Part shown: positions 8,094 to 17,717 of the stretch, piece by piece
Numbering within the stretch: position 1 is the first letter of the stretch
How the letters are laid out: the number at the start of each line of letters is the position of its first letter
From: an uncultured Eubacterium sp.
Lineage (GTDB): Bacteria; Bacillota; Clostridia; Lachnospirales; CAG-274
Direction of reading: 5' to 3'
Length of the DNA: 64,000 bases
Assembly (NCBI GenBank): GCA_900551755.1
Contig: URXK01000001.1
Coordinates: forward strand, 186,001 to 250,000
Position numbers and translations under genes: made by a program
Notes under the pieces: model-generated
Seen by the model: the letters and a program-made list of their open reading frames with translations, nothing else
Database searches by the model: none
Told to the model about the DNA's origin: nothing

Positions 8094-9431
8094 ATGAAGG
8101 AACTATTTAAAGATAAGGTGTTTTTAAAAAACTTATCGGCATTAGCTCTGCCTATAATAATAAATGAGCTTTTGAACTCACTTATTAACATTATGGATAC
8201 TTTTATGACAGGTAAGTTAGGAGCTGAAAGTGTAACTGCCGTTGGATTGAGTAATCAGATTTTCTTTTTATTCAATCTTTGTAGCTTTGGTATATGTAGT
8301 GGTGCAACAATATTTATGGCTCAATATTGGGGCAATAAGGATATAAAAGGTGTTAGGCGAGTATTAGGTATGGCAACTATTTTTGTTGAAACCTTTGCTC
8401 TTATTTTCTTTTTGGCTGCACGATTTATGCCAGAAAAAATACTTAGTATATACTCAAATGATGCCAATGTTATTGAATTAGGTAAAGGATACTTAGAAAT
8501 TGTAGCTGTAAGCTATTTGATTACTGCCTTTGTCAATGTAGTTAATGTATCACTTAAAGCAATTGGAAAAGCAAGCCAGCCAATGGTTACTACCTTTATA
8601 TCGTTAGTATTAAATGTTATATTTAACTACATTTTTATATTTAAAATTGGTTTGGGAGTAAAGGGTGCTGCTTATGGTACATTATGTGCAAGAAGTACCG
8701 AGATGATAGTGCAATTAATACTTGTTTTTAGCAGAAAATTGCCTATTATTGGTTGTGTTAATGACTACTTTAGTGCTGACAGCTCATTTGTTAAAAAATA
8801 TTTTGTTATTGCAATGCCAGTTTTCTTAAATGAGTTCTTTTGGGCTTTAGGTACAACAACTTACAATGTTGCTTACAAATATAGTGGTACTGTGGCTCAA
8901 GCAGCTGTACAGGTTGCAAGTTCTGTGCAAAATCTTTTTGTTGTAGCAGGTTTTGGTGTTGGTGCTGCCTCAGGTATTATATTAAGCAATGCTTTGGGAG
9001 CTGGTGATAGAGATAGAGCTATAGATTATGCTAAAAAGTCTAAAATAATAACAAATATTTTTTCTATTACATCTGGCATAATTCTTGCATTGTTTGCTCA
9101 CTTAATTGTGGGACTTTTTGACATTAATAATGAAGGAAGAAAATATGCTTTGTATATGCTTTATATTGTAGCTGTAGGCATAGTTATTAAAAATATTAAT
9201 TATAATAATATTGTAGGTATTTTAAGAAGTGGAGGGGATACTCTTGCTGGACTTATACTTGATATGGGTAGTGTTTGGTTAATTGGTGTTCCTATGGCAT
9301 TTTTAGGCTCAATGATATTAGGCTTACCTATTTATTGCACTTTTGCAATGGTTTATATGGAGGAGTTTGTAAAAATGTTCTTTAGTGAGGCTAGAGTTCT
9401 TAAATTGAAATGGGCTAATACAATAATATAA
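8094..9431 (+). CDS. MATE family efflux transporter
   Basis: A 445-residue integral membrane protein with about twelve hydrophobic segments in two similar halves, the MATE (NorM/DinF-like) layout that exports drugs or metabolites in exchange for Na+ or H+. The early segment PIIINELLNSLINIMDTFMTG is typical of the family's first helix. I place the start at the ATG at 8094, ten bases after AAGGGG (8078-8083), not at the upstream TTG at 8073. It lies 14 bases before the protease gene, so the two are probably co-transcribed. The substrate cannot be predicted. Confidence 0.93.
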   Translation: MKELFKDKVFLKNLSALALPIIINELLNSLINIMDTFMTGKLGAESVTAVGLSNQIFFLFNLCSFGICSGATIFMAQYWGNKDIKGVRRVLGMATIFVETFALIFFLAARFMPEKILSIYSNDANVIELGKGYLEIVAVSYLITAFVNVVNVSLKAIGKASQPMVTTFISLVLNVIFNYIFIFKIGLGVKGAAYGTLCARSTEMIVQLILVFSRKLPIIGCVNDYFSADSSFVKKYFVIAMPVFLNEFFWALGTTTYNVAYKYSGTVAQAAVQVASSVQNLFVVAGFGVGAASGIILSNALGAGDRDRAIDYAKKSKIITNIFSITSGIILALFAHLIVGLFDINNEGRKYALYMLYIVAVGIVIKNINYNNIVGILRSGGDTLAGLILDMGSVWLIGVPMAFLGSMILGLPIYCTFAMVYMEEFVKMFFSEARVLKLKWANTII

Positions 9432-9445
9432 AAGGAGAGTGTAAT

Positions 9446-10672
9446 ATGAACAATGATGAATTAAATGATAATTTAAAAACTAAAAAAATGAGTTCTGACA
9501 CTAAAAAAGGTATTGTAATTGGCATTATGTCAACTATTGTAGTTCTTTTAATCTTTAATATAGCCAATCTTAGCTACAAGATTTTTATAAAAAAGGACTA
9601 TAGTTATGAGTCCAAAGCAAAAACTATATATAATCTTATGGAGGATAAATATGTAGGTGATTTGGATAATGAAAAAATATTTGATGGTATGTACACTGGT
9701 ATGGTTGCTTTAGCTACTGATAAATATTCAAGGTATATTTCCAAAGAAGATTTTGATAGTTACAAAATAAGTACAAGTGGTAATTATGCTGGTATTGGCT
9801 GTAAAACTTCTATTGATGCTGATGATTATTCTATTTACATAGTTTCACTTTACGAAAATTCGCCAGCATCTAAAGCAGGTTTAAAGCCTAATGATAAAAT
9901 AGTAAAGGTCAATGATGTAGCTGTTAATTATGACAACTATGATGAGGCTATTAGTAACATAAGAGGAGAAAAGGGGTCAAAGGTTACTCTTACTATTAAA
10001 AGAGGAGAAAATGTCTTTAATGTTGATGTAACAAGGGAAGATGTTGATGTGCCAACTGTTGGTGGTACTGTTATTAACAATTCTATTGGTTATATTAAAA
10101 TTGAAGGATTTGAGTCTGTAACTTATGACCAGTATAAGGCTGTTTATGATAATCTTAGAAAACAAAACATTAAGAGTCTTATAATTGACCTTAGAAATAA
10201 CCCAGGTGGACTTTTAGATATTGTTACTAAAGTTGCTGATGATATAATTCCTGAAGGTGTTATAACTTATACAGAAGATAAAAATGGAGAAAAAGAGTAT
10301 ATTAACTCAACAAAGGGTGAACTTGATATTCCTTTAGTTGTTTTGGTCAATGAAAATAGTGCATCAGCTTCAGAGCTTTTAACTGCGGCTATTAAAGATA
10401 CTAATAAGGGTACTATAGTTGGCAAAAATACTTATGGTAAGGGTGTTGTTCAGACAACATTCCCATTTAAAGACGGCAGTGCCGTTAAATTGACTACAGC
10501 TAAATATTATACACCAAAGGGTGTTTGTATTGATGGCGTAGGAGTTGCTCCAGATGTTGTTGTTGATAATTCTGAAGGATTTGTGTTAAATTCCCTTAAT
10601 AGTGATAAGGCTGAATGTGACACTTCAAATGATGCTCAGCTTAAAAAAGCTATAGAAATATTGAGTAAATAG
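9446..10672 (+). CDS. S41 family C-terminal processing peptidase (CtpA-like)
   Basis: A 408-residue serine protease anchored by one N-terminal membrane segment (about residues 24-43) after a charged cytoplasmic tail, so the catalytic part faces outside. A PDZ domain lies at about 105-190 (GIGCKTS through GEKGSKVTLTIKRGE). The S41 core follows, with the Ser of NENSASASELL near residue 305 and the Lys of YGKGVVQTTFPF near 332. It trims C-termini of exported proteins. AAAGGAG precedes the ATG. A strong terminator follows, shared with the convergent antiporter gene. Confidence 0.95.
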   Translation: MNNDELNDNLKTKKMSSDTKKGIVIGIMSTIVVLLIFNIANLSYKIFIKKDYSYESKAKTIYNLMEDKYVGDLDNEKIFDGMYTGMVALATDKYSRYISKEDFDSYKISTSGNYAGIGCKTSIDADDYSIYIVSLYENSPASKAGLKPNDKIVKVNDVAVNYDNYDEAISNIRGEKGSKVTLTIKRGENVFNVDVTREDVDVPTVGGTVINNSIGYIKIEGFESVTYDQYKAVYDNLRKQNIKSLIIDLRNNPGGLLDIVTKVADDIIPEGVITYTEDKNGEKEYINSTKGELDIPLVVLVNENSASASELLTAAIKDTNKGTIVGKNTYGKGVVQTTFPFKDGSAVKLTTAKYYTPKGVCIDGVGVAPDVVVDNSEGFVLNSLNSDKAECDTSNDAQLKKAIEILSK

Positions 10673-10679
10673 ATAAATG

Positions 10680-10710
10680 CCCCAGTTTCAATTTAGAAAC
10701 TGGGGTATTT
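10680..10710 (+). terminator. Terminator between converging genes
   Basis: Arms CCCCAGTTTC and GAAACTGGGG enclose a six-base loop, followed by TATTTTAT. It sits between the protease stop and the stop of the minus-strand antiporter. Confidence 0.85.
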
Positions 10711-10719
10711 TATATGTAA

Positions 10720-11922
10720 TTATTTCTTTTTGTTTGCAAGAATAATTTTTAAAAGAACTGGTGTAATAAGAGTAGTAACAACAACCATAAACACTATAGC
10801 TGGGAACATTTTTGAATCAAGTAAGCCACAGTTTGCACCCTTTTGAGCCACAATAAGTGCAACTTCACCTCTTGATACCATACCTACACCAATTGCTAAA
10901 GCCTCTTTGTTATCAAACTTGCATAATTTAGCACCAAGTCCACAACCAATAACTTTTGTAAGAATAGCAACAATCATTAATACAAGAGCAAACATTATTA
11001 TGCTACTGTTGCCAGCAAGTTCGCCTAAATTAGTCTTTATACCGATACTTGCAAAGAAAATAGGTGAGAAGAATAAAAAGCCTAAAACATCAAATCTTTG
11101 ATTAATATATTCTTTAGCACCAAATACACAAAGGGCAATACCAGCAAAATATGCACCAGTAATATCTGCCACTCCAAAGAAATATTCAGCACAAAAACTT
11201 AATATAAAACAGAAAGCAAGAACGGTAATGGATATTCTTCTTCTCATTCTTAAATTAAGTAAAAACTTTCTTTTAAATACAAATACAACTATACCAACTA
11301 TAATAATAAAAACAAAGAATAATACTATTTTTAAAAGAACTACAGGTAGAGATACATTAGAACCACCACTCATACTAGTTATAGCTGTTAAAACAATAAT
11401 ACCTATAATATCATCAATAACGGCTGCACCAAGTATAGTTGTACCCATTCTTCCAGATAACTTACCAAGTTCTCTTAATGTTTCAACTGTTATACTAACT
11501 GATGTGGCTGTTAATGTTACACCAACAAATACAGCCTTAAGTACATCAATTGATGACGAACCTTCTGGATTCATAAAATAGTAGGTAAAGAAACCACATA
11601 AAAGAGGAACAGCTACACCAATAGCTGCTACTATAAATGAGGCAACGCCATTTTCTTTAAGCTCGTCCAAATTTGTTTCAAGTCCAGAAAGGAACATAAG
11701 AATAATAACACCGATTTCAGCAGCTTTGTTTAAAAAGTCAGTTTCGTGAACTACACCTAAGCAAGATGGACCAAGTATGATACCAGCAAGTAACGCACCT
11801 ACAACGGCTGGCATTTGAACTTTTCTTGATACAAGTCCAAAAAACTTTGTTGATAAAAGTATAACAGCTAGCGTGGCTAGGTACCCAAATTCACTTTCAA
11901 AAATACCTCTTATAATCGACAT
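10720..11922 (-). CDS. Cation:proton antiporter (CPA2/KefB type)
   Basis: A 400-residue membrane protein with roughly twelve hydrophobic segments. Family features include GALLAGIILGPSCLG near residues 41-55, SGLETNLDEL near 80-89 and the VIDDI core near 167, whose paired aspartates carry the exchanged ions. GGAGG precedes the ATG. There is no C-terminal TrkA-N domain, so it resembles the short NapA/GerN-like Na+(K+)/H+ antiporters and not KefB proper. It is likely to serve pH and Na+ homeostasis. Confidence 0.92.
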   Translation of the reverse strand: MSIIRGIFESEFGYLATLAVILLSTKFFGLVSRKVQMPAVVGALLAGIILGPSCLGVVHETDFLNKAAEIGVIILMFLSGLETNLDELKENGVASFIVAAIGVAVPLLCGFFTYYFMNPEGSSSIDVLKAVFVGVTLTATSVSITVETLRELGKLSGRMGTTILGAAVIDDIIGIIVLTAITSMSGGSNVSLPVVLLKIVLFFVFIIIVGIVVFVFKRKFLLNLRMRRRISITVLAFCFILSFCAEYFFGVADITGAYFAGIALCVFGAKEYINQRFDVLGFLFFSPIFFASIGIKTNLGELAGNSSIIMFALVLMIVAILTKVIGCGLGAKLCKFDNKEALAIGVGMVSRGEVALIVAQKGANCGLLDSKMFPAIVFMVVVTTLITPVLLKIILANKKK

Positions 11923-11983
11923 AAAATACCTCCAATGGAAAAAATAGTTAAAAAAATTAACAAAATATACCTACTTTTCTTTT

Positions 11984-12012
11984 ATTTTAACTGCATTATT
12001 TACCAAAGTCAA
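11984..12012 (-). promoter_or_regulatory. Promoter of the antiporter gene
   Basis: On the minus strand, TTGACT (12012-12007), a 17-base spacer and TAAAAT (11989-11984). Confidence 0.7.
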
Positions 12013-12058
12013 GGAAAATTTGTCATAGTTATTTAATAATTTACAATATTTATTAAAA

Positions 12059-12865
12059 TTATACATTAATATTTATAGAAATTTTATAAGTATCTTCATC
12101 TTTTTCTATTTCATAATCACTTGTCATACCAGAAGCATTAATTAAATTGATAGCTTGTTTCAATGTGTTGGTAAATAATCTAAGGTCAGTAAAATTTTTT
12201 CTCATATTTCTGTGATTACTTTCAACTTTGCCAATCATTTTTTCTTTTAAAGCACTATTAACAAATATTTCAGTTTTTTCTGTGTTTAAATTATATTCTT
12301 TCACTTTTTCTATTATCTCCTTTTGTATTTGACTATCGTTTGTTTTTGACAGTAATTTAGCCTTTTCTAATGATATATTATCTCTGATTAGCATAGTTTT
12401 AATAGTTCTAGCAAATGTATTGAGTTTAATGTACATATCTACATCATCTATTGGCATTGTTAGTATTTGACCTATTTCATCATTGTTATAGCCAAATCCT
12501 TTAAATAATATATTTACTGCTTCTGACATTTCTATGTAGTGTAGACTTTTTCTATGTACATTTTCGGCTATTGTTAGTGCAGCTGCTTCTCTATCCCCAA
12601 TTTCAGTTACTATTGCTGGTATACTATCAATGCCTACCATTTTGCAAGCCATTAACCTGCGTTCTCCAAATATAAGTTCATAGACTTTTTTGTTTATTAA
12701 TCTTACGCCTATTGGTTGCAGCACTCCGTAATTTTTAATTGATTTAGCTAGTTGGTCTAAACTACCTTTGTCTATATTTGACCTAGTCTGATAGGGATTA
12801 GGCAATATTTTATCTACAGGCAAGTAAACAAGTCTATTTTCGTAATTGTATCCTTTATTTCTCAT
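12059..12865 (-). CDS. ParB/Spo0J/Noc-like nucleoprotein (orphan)
   Basis: A 268-residue ParB-family protein. The N-terminal nuclease-like/CTP-binding domain shows VDKILPNPYQTR (about 19-30), GERRLMACKMVG (about 67-78) and AENVHRKSLHYIEMSEA (about 97-113), matching the GERRxRA and ENxQR boxes. A helix-turn-helix region follows near 120-160. No parA lies next to it, and no origin genes such as rnpA or mnmG are nearby, so it is not the usual chromosomal parB locus. The start has GGGAGG. It may be a Noc-like or gene-silencing paralogue. Confidence 0.88.
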   Translation of the reverse strand: MRNKGYNYENRLVYLPVDKILPNPYQTRSNIDKGSLDQLAKSIKNYGVLQPIGVRLINKKVYELIFGERRLMACKMVGIDSIPAIVTEIGDREAAALTIAENVHRKSLHYIEMSEAVNILFKGFGYNNDEIGQILTMPIDDVDMYIKLNTFARTIKTMLIRDNISLEKAKLLSKTNDSQIQKEIIEKVKEYNLNTEKTEIFVNSALKEKMIGKVESNHRNMRKNFTDLRLFTNTLKQAINLINASGMTSDYEIEKDEDTYKISININV

Positions 12866-13021
12866 TTTTATTACCTCCCAAAGTTATGGTATAATTATAA
12901 CATATTTACCAATTTTTACCATATTTTTTGTAACCTTTTTTATTCCATTTATCGACATTATGTATAATGCACATTTTTTATTTTTTTTCATATAGATATA
13001 TAAAGCCTAAAGGAGATTATT

Positions 13022-13435
13022 ATGTATTCTAATCAATTTGTTTTAGAATTAATTAAGGACGCTATAAATGATGAACTTTCTGATAATAGATTTTATTCTG
13101 ACTTAGCTAAGGCTGTTAAAGATGTTGATGATAAAAAAACTTTGGAACAAATGAGCCTTGATGAAATGAAGCATTATGAAATGTTTATGGATATTTTGAA
13201 AAAGCTAACAGGTGAGGAGTATACACCTAAAAATGTTGAATTTAAGACACTTGATAGCAATATTATTAATAATATTGAAAGGGCTATAAATGGGGAGCTT
13301 GCTGGCGTTGAGGCTTATAGACCAATACTTTTTTCTCTTGAAAATCAGCAATTTAAAAATTATTTGACAGAAATTATTACTGATGAACAAAACCACGCAG
13401 CTAGATTGATTTATATGTTTAGCAGAAATAGCTAA
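13022..13435 (+). CDS. Ferritin-like diiron-domain protein
   Basis: A 137-residue four-helix-bundle protein. Two carboxylate/histidine motifs are visible: DEMKHYEMF (near residues 49-57) and DEQNHAARL (near 121-129). Matching glutamates in helices one and three (INDELSDNRFY, INGELAGVEAY) complete a diiron site like that in the rubrerythrin superfamily. It lacks the rubredoxin tail of true rubrerythrins. It probably handles iron or peroxide in the cytoplasm. AAGGAG precedes the ATG. It is transcribed alone. Confidence 0.85.
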   Translation: MYSNQFVLELIKDAINDELSDNRFYSDLAKAVKDVDDKKTLEQMSLDEMKHYEMFMDILKKLTGEEYTPKNVEFKTLDSNIINNIERAINGELAGVEAYRPILFSLENQQFKNYLTEIITDEQNHAARLIYMFSRNS

Positions 13436-13449
13436 AAGAAGTTAAATTA

Positions 13450-13474
13450 TTAAGGGTAGGTTTACTACCCTTAA
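13450..13474. terminator. Bidirectional terminator-like hairpin
   Basis: Arms TTAAGGGTAG and CTACCCTTAA with a five-base loop between two converging genes; the flanks are A/T rich on both sides. Confidence 0.7.
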
Positions 13475-13484
13475 ATTTATGTCA

Positions 13485-14933
13485 CTATGAATTTTCTACA
13501 ATCTCTTTTAAAACATCACCTATAGAATTTGAAATATCAAGAGCAAGAACACTGTATTTACTAGTCTTTTTTTCTGCTACTTCTCCGGCTTTTCCATTAA
13601 TATAAGCACCTAAACAACAAGCATTATATATATCAATACCTTGAGCAACAAGTCCTGTTATAACACCAGTTAATGAATCACCGCTACCACCTTTACTCAT
13701 AGCAGAAGTTCCTGTAATATTAATGCAAATATCACCCTTAGGAGAGGCAATTACACTATGGGCATCTTTTAAAACAACAACTGTATTATATTCTTTGGCG
13801 TATTCTTTTGCTACTTCTATTAAGTTTTCTTTTATATATTCTACACTTTTTCCTGTTAATCTTGACATTTCTTTTAAATGTGGAGTTATAGCAGATGTAT
13901 AATGTTTTAATTCTTCATTTTCTGATATTATATTGAGAGCATCAGCATCCGCAATAACTGGGCATTTAGCATTTTTTAAAACAAAGTCAACAATATTTTT
14001 GCTTTCTTCGCTTATGCCTAAACCAGAACCAATAGCAATAACATTGCCATAAGATAAGTTAATATTATCTCTTTTTGTTGTTACAGCTTCTGGCAAAGTG
14101 TTGTGAATAACATTGATTGTGTGTTCAGTTGAACATATATTTACAAGTCCACAACCAACTTTGTAAGCTGATGTTCCATTTATAACGGCTGCACCAGACA
14201 TTGTATCACAGCCAGATATAAACATAGCTTTGCCATAAGTGCCTTTGTTAGAATTTTCTTGTCTTTTAGGCAAAAATTCAATAGGATTGTCAAGTAAAAA
14301 TGTTTTAAAATTACCAATATAAGGTACACCAATATTTTTAACAACTAGCTTACCTATATGGGAGTAAGCTGGATATAAAAGCAAACCTATTTTAGGTAAA
14401 TGGAATGTAACAGTAACATTGGCATTTACAGCAATACCATAATCATTGCCACTGTTACTGTCAACACCAGTAGGACAATCTATTGATACAATAAATTTGC
14501 CTTTATTTATTGTATTTACAATATTTTCGTATTTTTCATTTAGTCGTCTTGTCAATCCAGTACCAATTAAGGCATCAACTATTATATCGTAATCTAATAT
14601 ATTTATATTTTCTGTACTATAAACAATGTCACTATTATAGTTTTCTAATATTTCAAGATTTGTTTTACAATCAGTGGTTGCCTTTTCTTTATCACCAATA
14701 AAAACAATTTTGGTATTAATGTTATTAGCAATTAACATTCTAGCTATAGCTAAGCCGTCACCACCATTATTTCCCTTTCCTGCAAAAACAATTACTTTTT
14801 TAGGATTGTATGAAAGAATAACATCAGTAGCACCTCTAGCAGCATTTTCCATTAATATTAATGATGGAACTTTTTTATCTTCTATAGCTACTCTTTCAAC
14901 CTCTTTCATTTCACTATTACTTAATAAGTACAT
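13485..14933 (-). CDS. nnr: Bifunctional NAD(P)HX epimerase/dehydratase
   Basis: A 482-residue metabolite-repair enzyme. The N-terminal YjeF_N half (about 1-210) epimerises damaged R-NAD(P)HX and contains GKGNNGGDGLAIARML near residues 53-68. The C-terminal YjeF_C carbohydrate-kinase-like half (about 225-482) performs the ADP/ATP-dependent dehydration and shows PVIADADALN and the GTSAMSKGGSGDSLTGV loop. acpS lies 12 bases upstream, a pairing often seen in Firmicutes. The length fits the fused family. Confidence 0.96.
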   Translation of the reverse strand: MYLLSNSEMKEVERVAIEDKKVPSLILMENAARGATDVILSYNPKKVIVFAGKGNNGGDGLAIARMLIANNINTKIVFIGDKEKATTDCKTNLEILENYNSDIVYSTENINILDYDIIVDALIGTGLTRRLNEKYENIVNTINKGKFIVSIDCPTGVDSNSGNDYGIAVNANVTVTFHLPKIGLLLYPAYSHIGKLVVKNIGVPYIGNFKTFLLDNPIEFLPKRQENSNKGTYGKAMFISGCDTMSGAAVINGTSAYKVGCGLVNICSTEHTINVIHNTLPEAVTTKRDNINLSYGNVIAIGSGLGISEESKNIVDFVLKNAKCPVIADADALNIISENEELKHYTSAITPHLKEMSRLTGKSVEYIKENLIEVAKEYAKEYNTVVVLKDAHSVIASPKGDICINITGTSAMSKGGSGDSLTGVITGLVAQGIDIYNACCLGAYINGKAGEVAEKKTSKYSVLALDISNSIGDVLKEIVENS

Positions 14934-14945
14934 ATAAACACTTCC

Positions 14946-15305
14946 TTATTCTATTATTGCAAAAGCTATTGCACTTGTTTTATTGTGGCTAATTGAAATA
15001 TGAATATTACTTCCATTAATATGCCTAAATATTTCAAGAGTATTACCATATAAATTAACATAAGGCTTACCACTTTTTTCTCTTAAAACTTCAATTTCTA
15101 TTGGCGAACAACCAGCAAAGCCTGTGCCTAAAGCCTTAGCAACAGCTTCTTTTACAGCAAAGTTGCCAGCAAGGGTTTGAGGATTTATATTATGATATAG
15201 CTTTTGTTCTTCTTTAGTAAATATTTTATCCAAAAAACTCTGCTTTTTAACAGCCTCTTTAATTCTATCTAGTTCTATTATATCTGTGCCTATTCCTTTA
15301 ATCAT
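14946..15305 (-). CDS. acpS: Holo-[acyl-carrier-protein] synthase
   Basis: A 119-residue enzyme that transfers 4'-phosphopantetheine from CoA to apo-ACP. The signatures GIGTDIIELDRI near residues 4-15 (Mg2+-binding Asp) and FAVKEAVAKALGTG near 49-62 are both clear. AAAGGAGG precedes the ATG. It is the first gene of a two-gene unit with nnr. Confidence 0.97.
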   Translation of the reverse strand: MIKGIGTDIIELDRIKEAVKKQSFLDKIFTKEEQKLYHNINPQTLAGNFAVKEAVAKALGTGFAGCSPIEIEVLREKSGKPYVNLYGNTLEIFRHINGSNIHISISHNKTSAIAFAIIE

Positions 15306-15414
15306 ACAAATACCTCCTTTTATTTTAGTATAACTTAATAATTAGTAAAAAACAATAATAATAATTGCAATAACACAAAACTTTTGATATGATATTATAA
15401 TGGAAGGTGAAAAG

Positions 15415-16368
15415 ATGAAGTATAAAATATTGAATTTTCTTAGAAATAAAAATGACTATGTTTCTGGTGAAGAAATTGGTGCTTTTCTTGGAGTTTCAAG
15501 AACTGCAATTTGGAAAAATATATCTAAGCTCAAAGATATGGGCTATAATATTGAGTCTGTAAATAACAAAGGTTATAGACTTATTGATGACGGCGATGTT
15601 GTTAATGAGTATGAAATAAATTATGACAATATTATATATAAAGCTGAACTTGACTCTACTAATGAGGAATGTAAGCGACAAGCAAATAATGGCTGTAAAT
15701 CTGGTTTACTTGTAACTTGTGACAATCAAACTGCTGGCAAGGGCAGGCTTGGTAGGTCTTGGTCTGCTGACAGTAACAAGGGACTTTATATGAGTATGGT
15801 TTTGCGACCAAATATTATGCCACCAGAAACACCTCAAATTACTTTAGTGGCTGGCATAGTTTTGAGAAGAATTATTGAAAAAATGACTAATTGTGATGTT
15901 AAAATTAAGTGGCCTAATGATATTATTATAAATGGTAAAAAACTTGTTGGTATTCTTACTGAAATGAGTGCCGAAATGGAAAAGGTCAACTACATAGTTT
16001 TGGGAATGGGTGTTAATGTAAATACTGAAAGCTATGACGGTGAGCTTAAGGATAAAGCAACATCAATGTTTATTGAAACTGGTAAAAAGTTTAAAAGAAA
16101 AGATGTTATAAATGAATTTATAAATGAATTTTTGCCTAGCTACAACCTTTTTTGTGAAAAAGGCTTTGAGGCTTTTAAAGATGAGTATAACAAAAATTGT
16201 GCTAATGTAGGTAAAGAAGTTAAAACAGTTGGGTCAAAAAATGAAATTCAAGGTATAGCAAAGGGTGTTGATTCAAAGGGAGAACTTATTATTGAAACTG
16301 ATAATGGTCCTAAAACAGTTTTTGCTGGTGAAGTATCTTTAAGATTAAGTAACGATAAATATATTTAG
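15415..16368 (+). CDS. birA: Biotin-protein ligase / biotin repressor
   Basis: A 317-residue, two-part protein. Residues about 1-60 form a winged helix-turn-helix (VSGEEIGAFLGVSRTAIWKN) and about 70-317 the biotin ligase domain, with GRLGRSWSADSNKGLYMSM (the GRGRxGRxW-type ATP/biotin loop) and KWPNDI. The start is the ATG at 15415, placed shortly after GGAAGGTG; an earlier in-frame ATG at 15400 lies within the ribosome site. It biotinylates carboxylase carrier proteins and may repress biotin genes. It opens a run with dusB. Confidence 0.95.
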   Translation: MKYKILNFLRNKNDYVSGEEIGAFLGVSRTAIWKNISKLKDMGYNIESVNNKGYRLIDDGDVVNEYEINYDNIIYKAELDSTNEECKRQANNGCKSGLLVTCDNQTAGKGRLGRSWSADSNKGLYMSMVLRPNIMPPETPQITLVAGIVLRRIIEKMTNCDVKIKWPNDIIINGKKLVGILTEMSAEMEKVNYIVLGMGVNVNTESYDGELKDKATSMFIETGKKFKRKDVINEFINEFLPSYNLFCEKGFEAFKDEYNKNCANVGKEVKTVGSKNEIQGIAKGVDSKGELIIETDNGPKTVFAGEVSLRLSNDKYI

Positions 16369-16377
16369 GAGGAAATT

Positions 16378-16710
16378 ATGGAAGATAATAAGGATATATT
16401 ATGTTCTGCGTCATATTACAAGCACGGTTATTTGCTTGTGGATAAGTTTGAAAAATTGCCAGAGCAGATTAAGAGAGAGCTTAGAGTAATTACAGTTTGT
16501 TTAGCTGAAAGAACAAAGGGTATTGCTATTATAGGTTTTTATAAGGATAGTGCTGATGTTTATATTGAAGTTATGAATCAGCCAGAGGATTATCTTTACG
16601 ATGAAATTGGTGCAAAACTTGAGGTTGGCTATGTTGAAAGAGATAACGAGGAGCTTTTTAACTCTCTTTCATTGTGGTACAAAACCTTTATTTTAGGTGA
16701 AATAAAATGA
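16378..16710 (+). CDS. Small conserved protein between birA and dusB
   Basis: A 110-residue acidic cytoplasmic protein with no membrane segment. It starts SASYYKHGYLLVDKFEKLPE and ends with a helical stretch EELFNSLSLWYKTFILGE. From memory it resembles a Lachnospiraceae family annotated as DUF6145, but I cannot confirm this. AGGAGG precedes the ATG. It lies nine bases after birA and overlaps dusB by four bases (ATGA), so it is translated together with dusB. Function unknown. Confidence 0.85.
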   Translation: MEDNKDILCSASYYKHGYLLVDKFEKLPEQIKRELRVITVCLAERTKGIAIIGFYKDSADVYIEVMNQPEDYLYDEIGAKLEVGYVERDNEELFNSLSLWYKTFILGEIK

Positions 16711-17681
16711 AAATAGGAAATATTGAACTTGAAAACAATGTTTTTTTAGCTCCAATGGCTGGAGTTACAGATAAGGTTTTTAGAACCCTTTGCAAGGAAA
16801 TGGGTTGTGGTCTTGTTTATTCTGAAATGGTTAGTGCCAAAGGTATGAAGTATAACAACAAAAATACAACTCAACTTTTACAAGTTGACCCTAGTGAAAA
16901 GCCTTGTGCTATTCAAATATTTGGCTCTGAACCAGAAACTATGGCTGATATGGCAAGAAAATTAAATGAATATGAGGATATAGCTATTATTGATATTAAT
17001 ATGGGTTGTCCAGCTCCTAAGATTGTTAAAAATGGTGAAGGTTCAGCTTTATCATTAAATACAGACCTTGTGGCAAGAATTGTTGAAGCTGTTTCAAAAG
17101 CATCTAATAAACCTGTTACAATTAAGTTTAGAAAAGGCTTTGACGATGACCATATTAATGCTGTTGAAATGGGAAAAATAGCTGAAAATAATGGTGCTGC
17201 TGCTGTTACTGTTCACGGAAGAACTAGAGAACAGTATTATGCAGGAAAAGCTGATTGGGATATAATTAAGGCTGTTAAAAATGAGGTCAAAACTATACCT
17301 GTTATTGGAAACGGTGATATATTTGAACCAGAAGATGCTAAGAAAATGCTTGATTATACTGGTTGCGATGCTGTTATGATTGGCAGAGGTTGTCAGGGCA
17401 ATCCTTTTATATTTAAAAGAACTATACATTACTTAAATAGTGGTGAGCTTTTACCAGAACCTAGCTGGGAAGATAGATTAAATATGGCAGAACGACATTT
17501 GGATATGCTTGTTGATTATAAGGGCGAAGTTATTGGTGTAAGAGAAATGCGTAAAAATATTGGTTGGTATATTAAGGGTTTGCCTCATTGTGCTGAAATG
17601 CGTGTAAAAATAAATGCTACTAGTGGTAGAGAAAATATGAGAGCAGTTATAAATGAAATGAGAGAACTCATAGGAAGATAA
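16707..17681 (+). CDS. dusB: tRNA-dihydrouridine synthase B
   Basis: A 324-residue FMN-dependent TIM-barrel enzyme that reduces uridines in the tRNA D-loop. It opens with LAPMAGVTDKVFR, and has the catalytic-Cys motif NMGCPAPKIVKNGEGSAL near residues 99-116, KFRKGFDD near 140, VHGRTREQYYAGKADW near 169-184 and IGNGDI near 197. The ATG overlaps the stop of the upstream small gene. Confidence 0.97.
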   Translation: MKIGNIELENNVFLAPMAGVTDKVFRTLCKEMGCGLVYSEMVSAKGMKYNNKNTTQLLQVDPSEKPCAIQIFGSEPETMADMARKLNEYEDIAIIDINMGCPAPKIVKNGEGSALSLNTDLVARIVEAVSKASNKPVTIKFRKGFDDDHINAVEMGKIAENNGAAAVTVHGRTREQYYAGKADWDIIKAVKNEVKTIPVIGNGDIFEPEDAKKMLDYTGCDAVMIGRGCQGNPFIFKRTIHYLNSGELLPEPSWEDRLNMAERHLDMLVDYKGEVIGVREMRKNIGWYIKGLPHCAEMRVKINATSGRENMRAVINEMRELIGR

Positions 17682-17717
17682 AGAACTTAATCAAATCTTT
17701 ATTTTAAGTTTTTTATA

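Noticed and set aside
8073-8094. TTG start for the MATE gene
   Set aside because: AAGGGG lies after this TTG and fits the ATG at 8094.
15360-15415. BirA operator or consensus promoter before birA
   Set aside because: A TATAAT is present, but no -35 box at proper spacing and no convincing inverted operator repeat.
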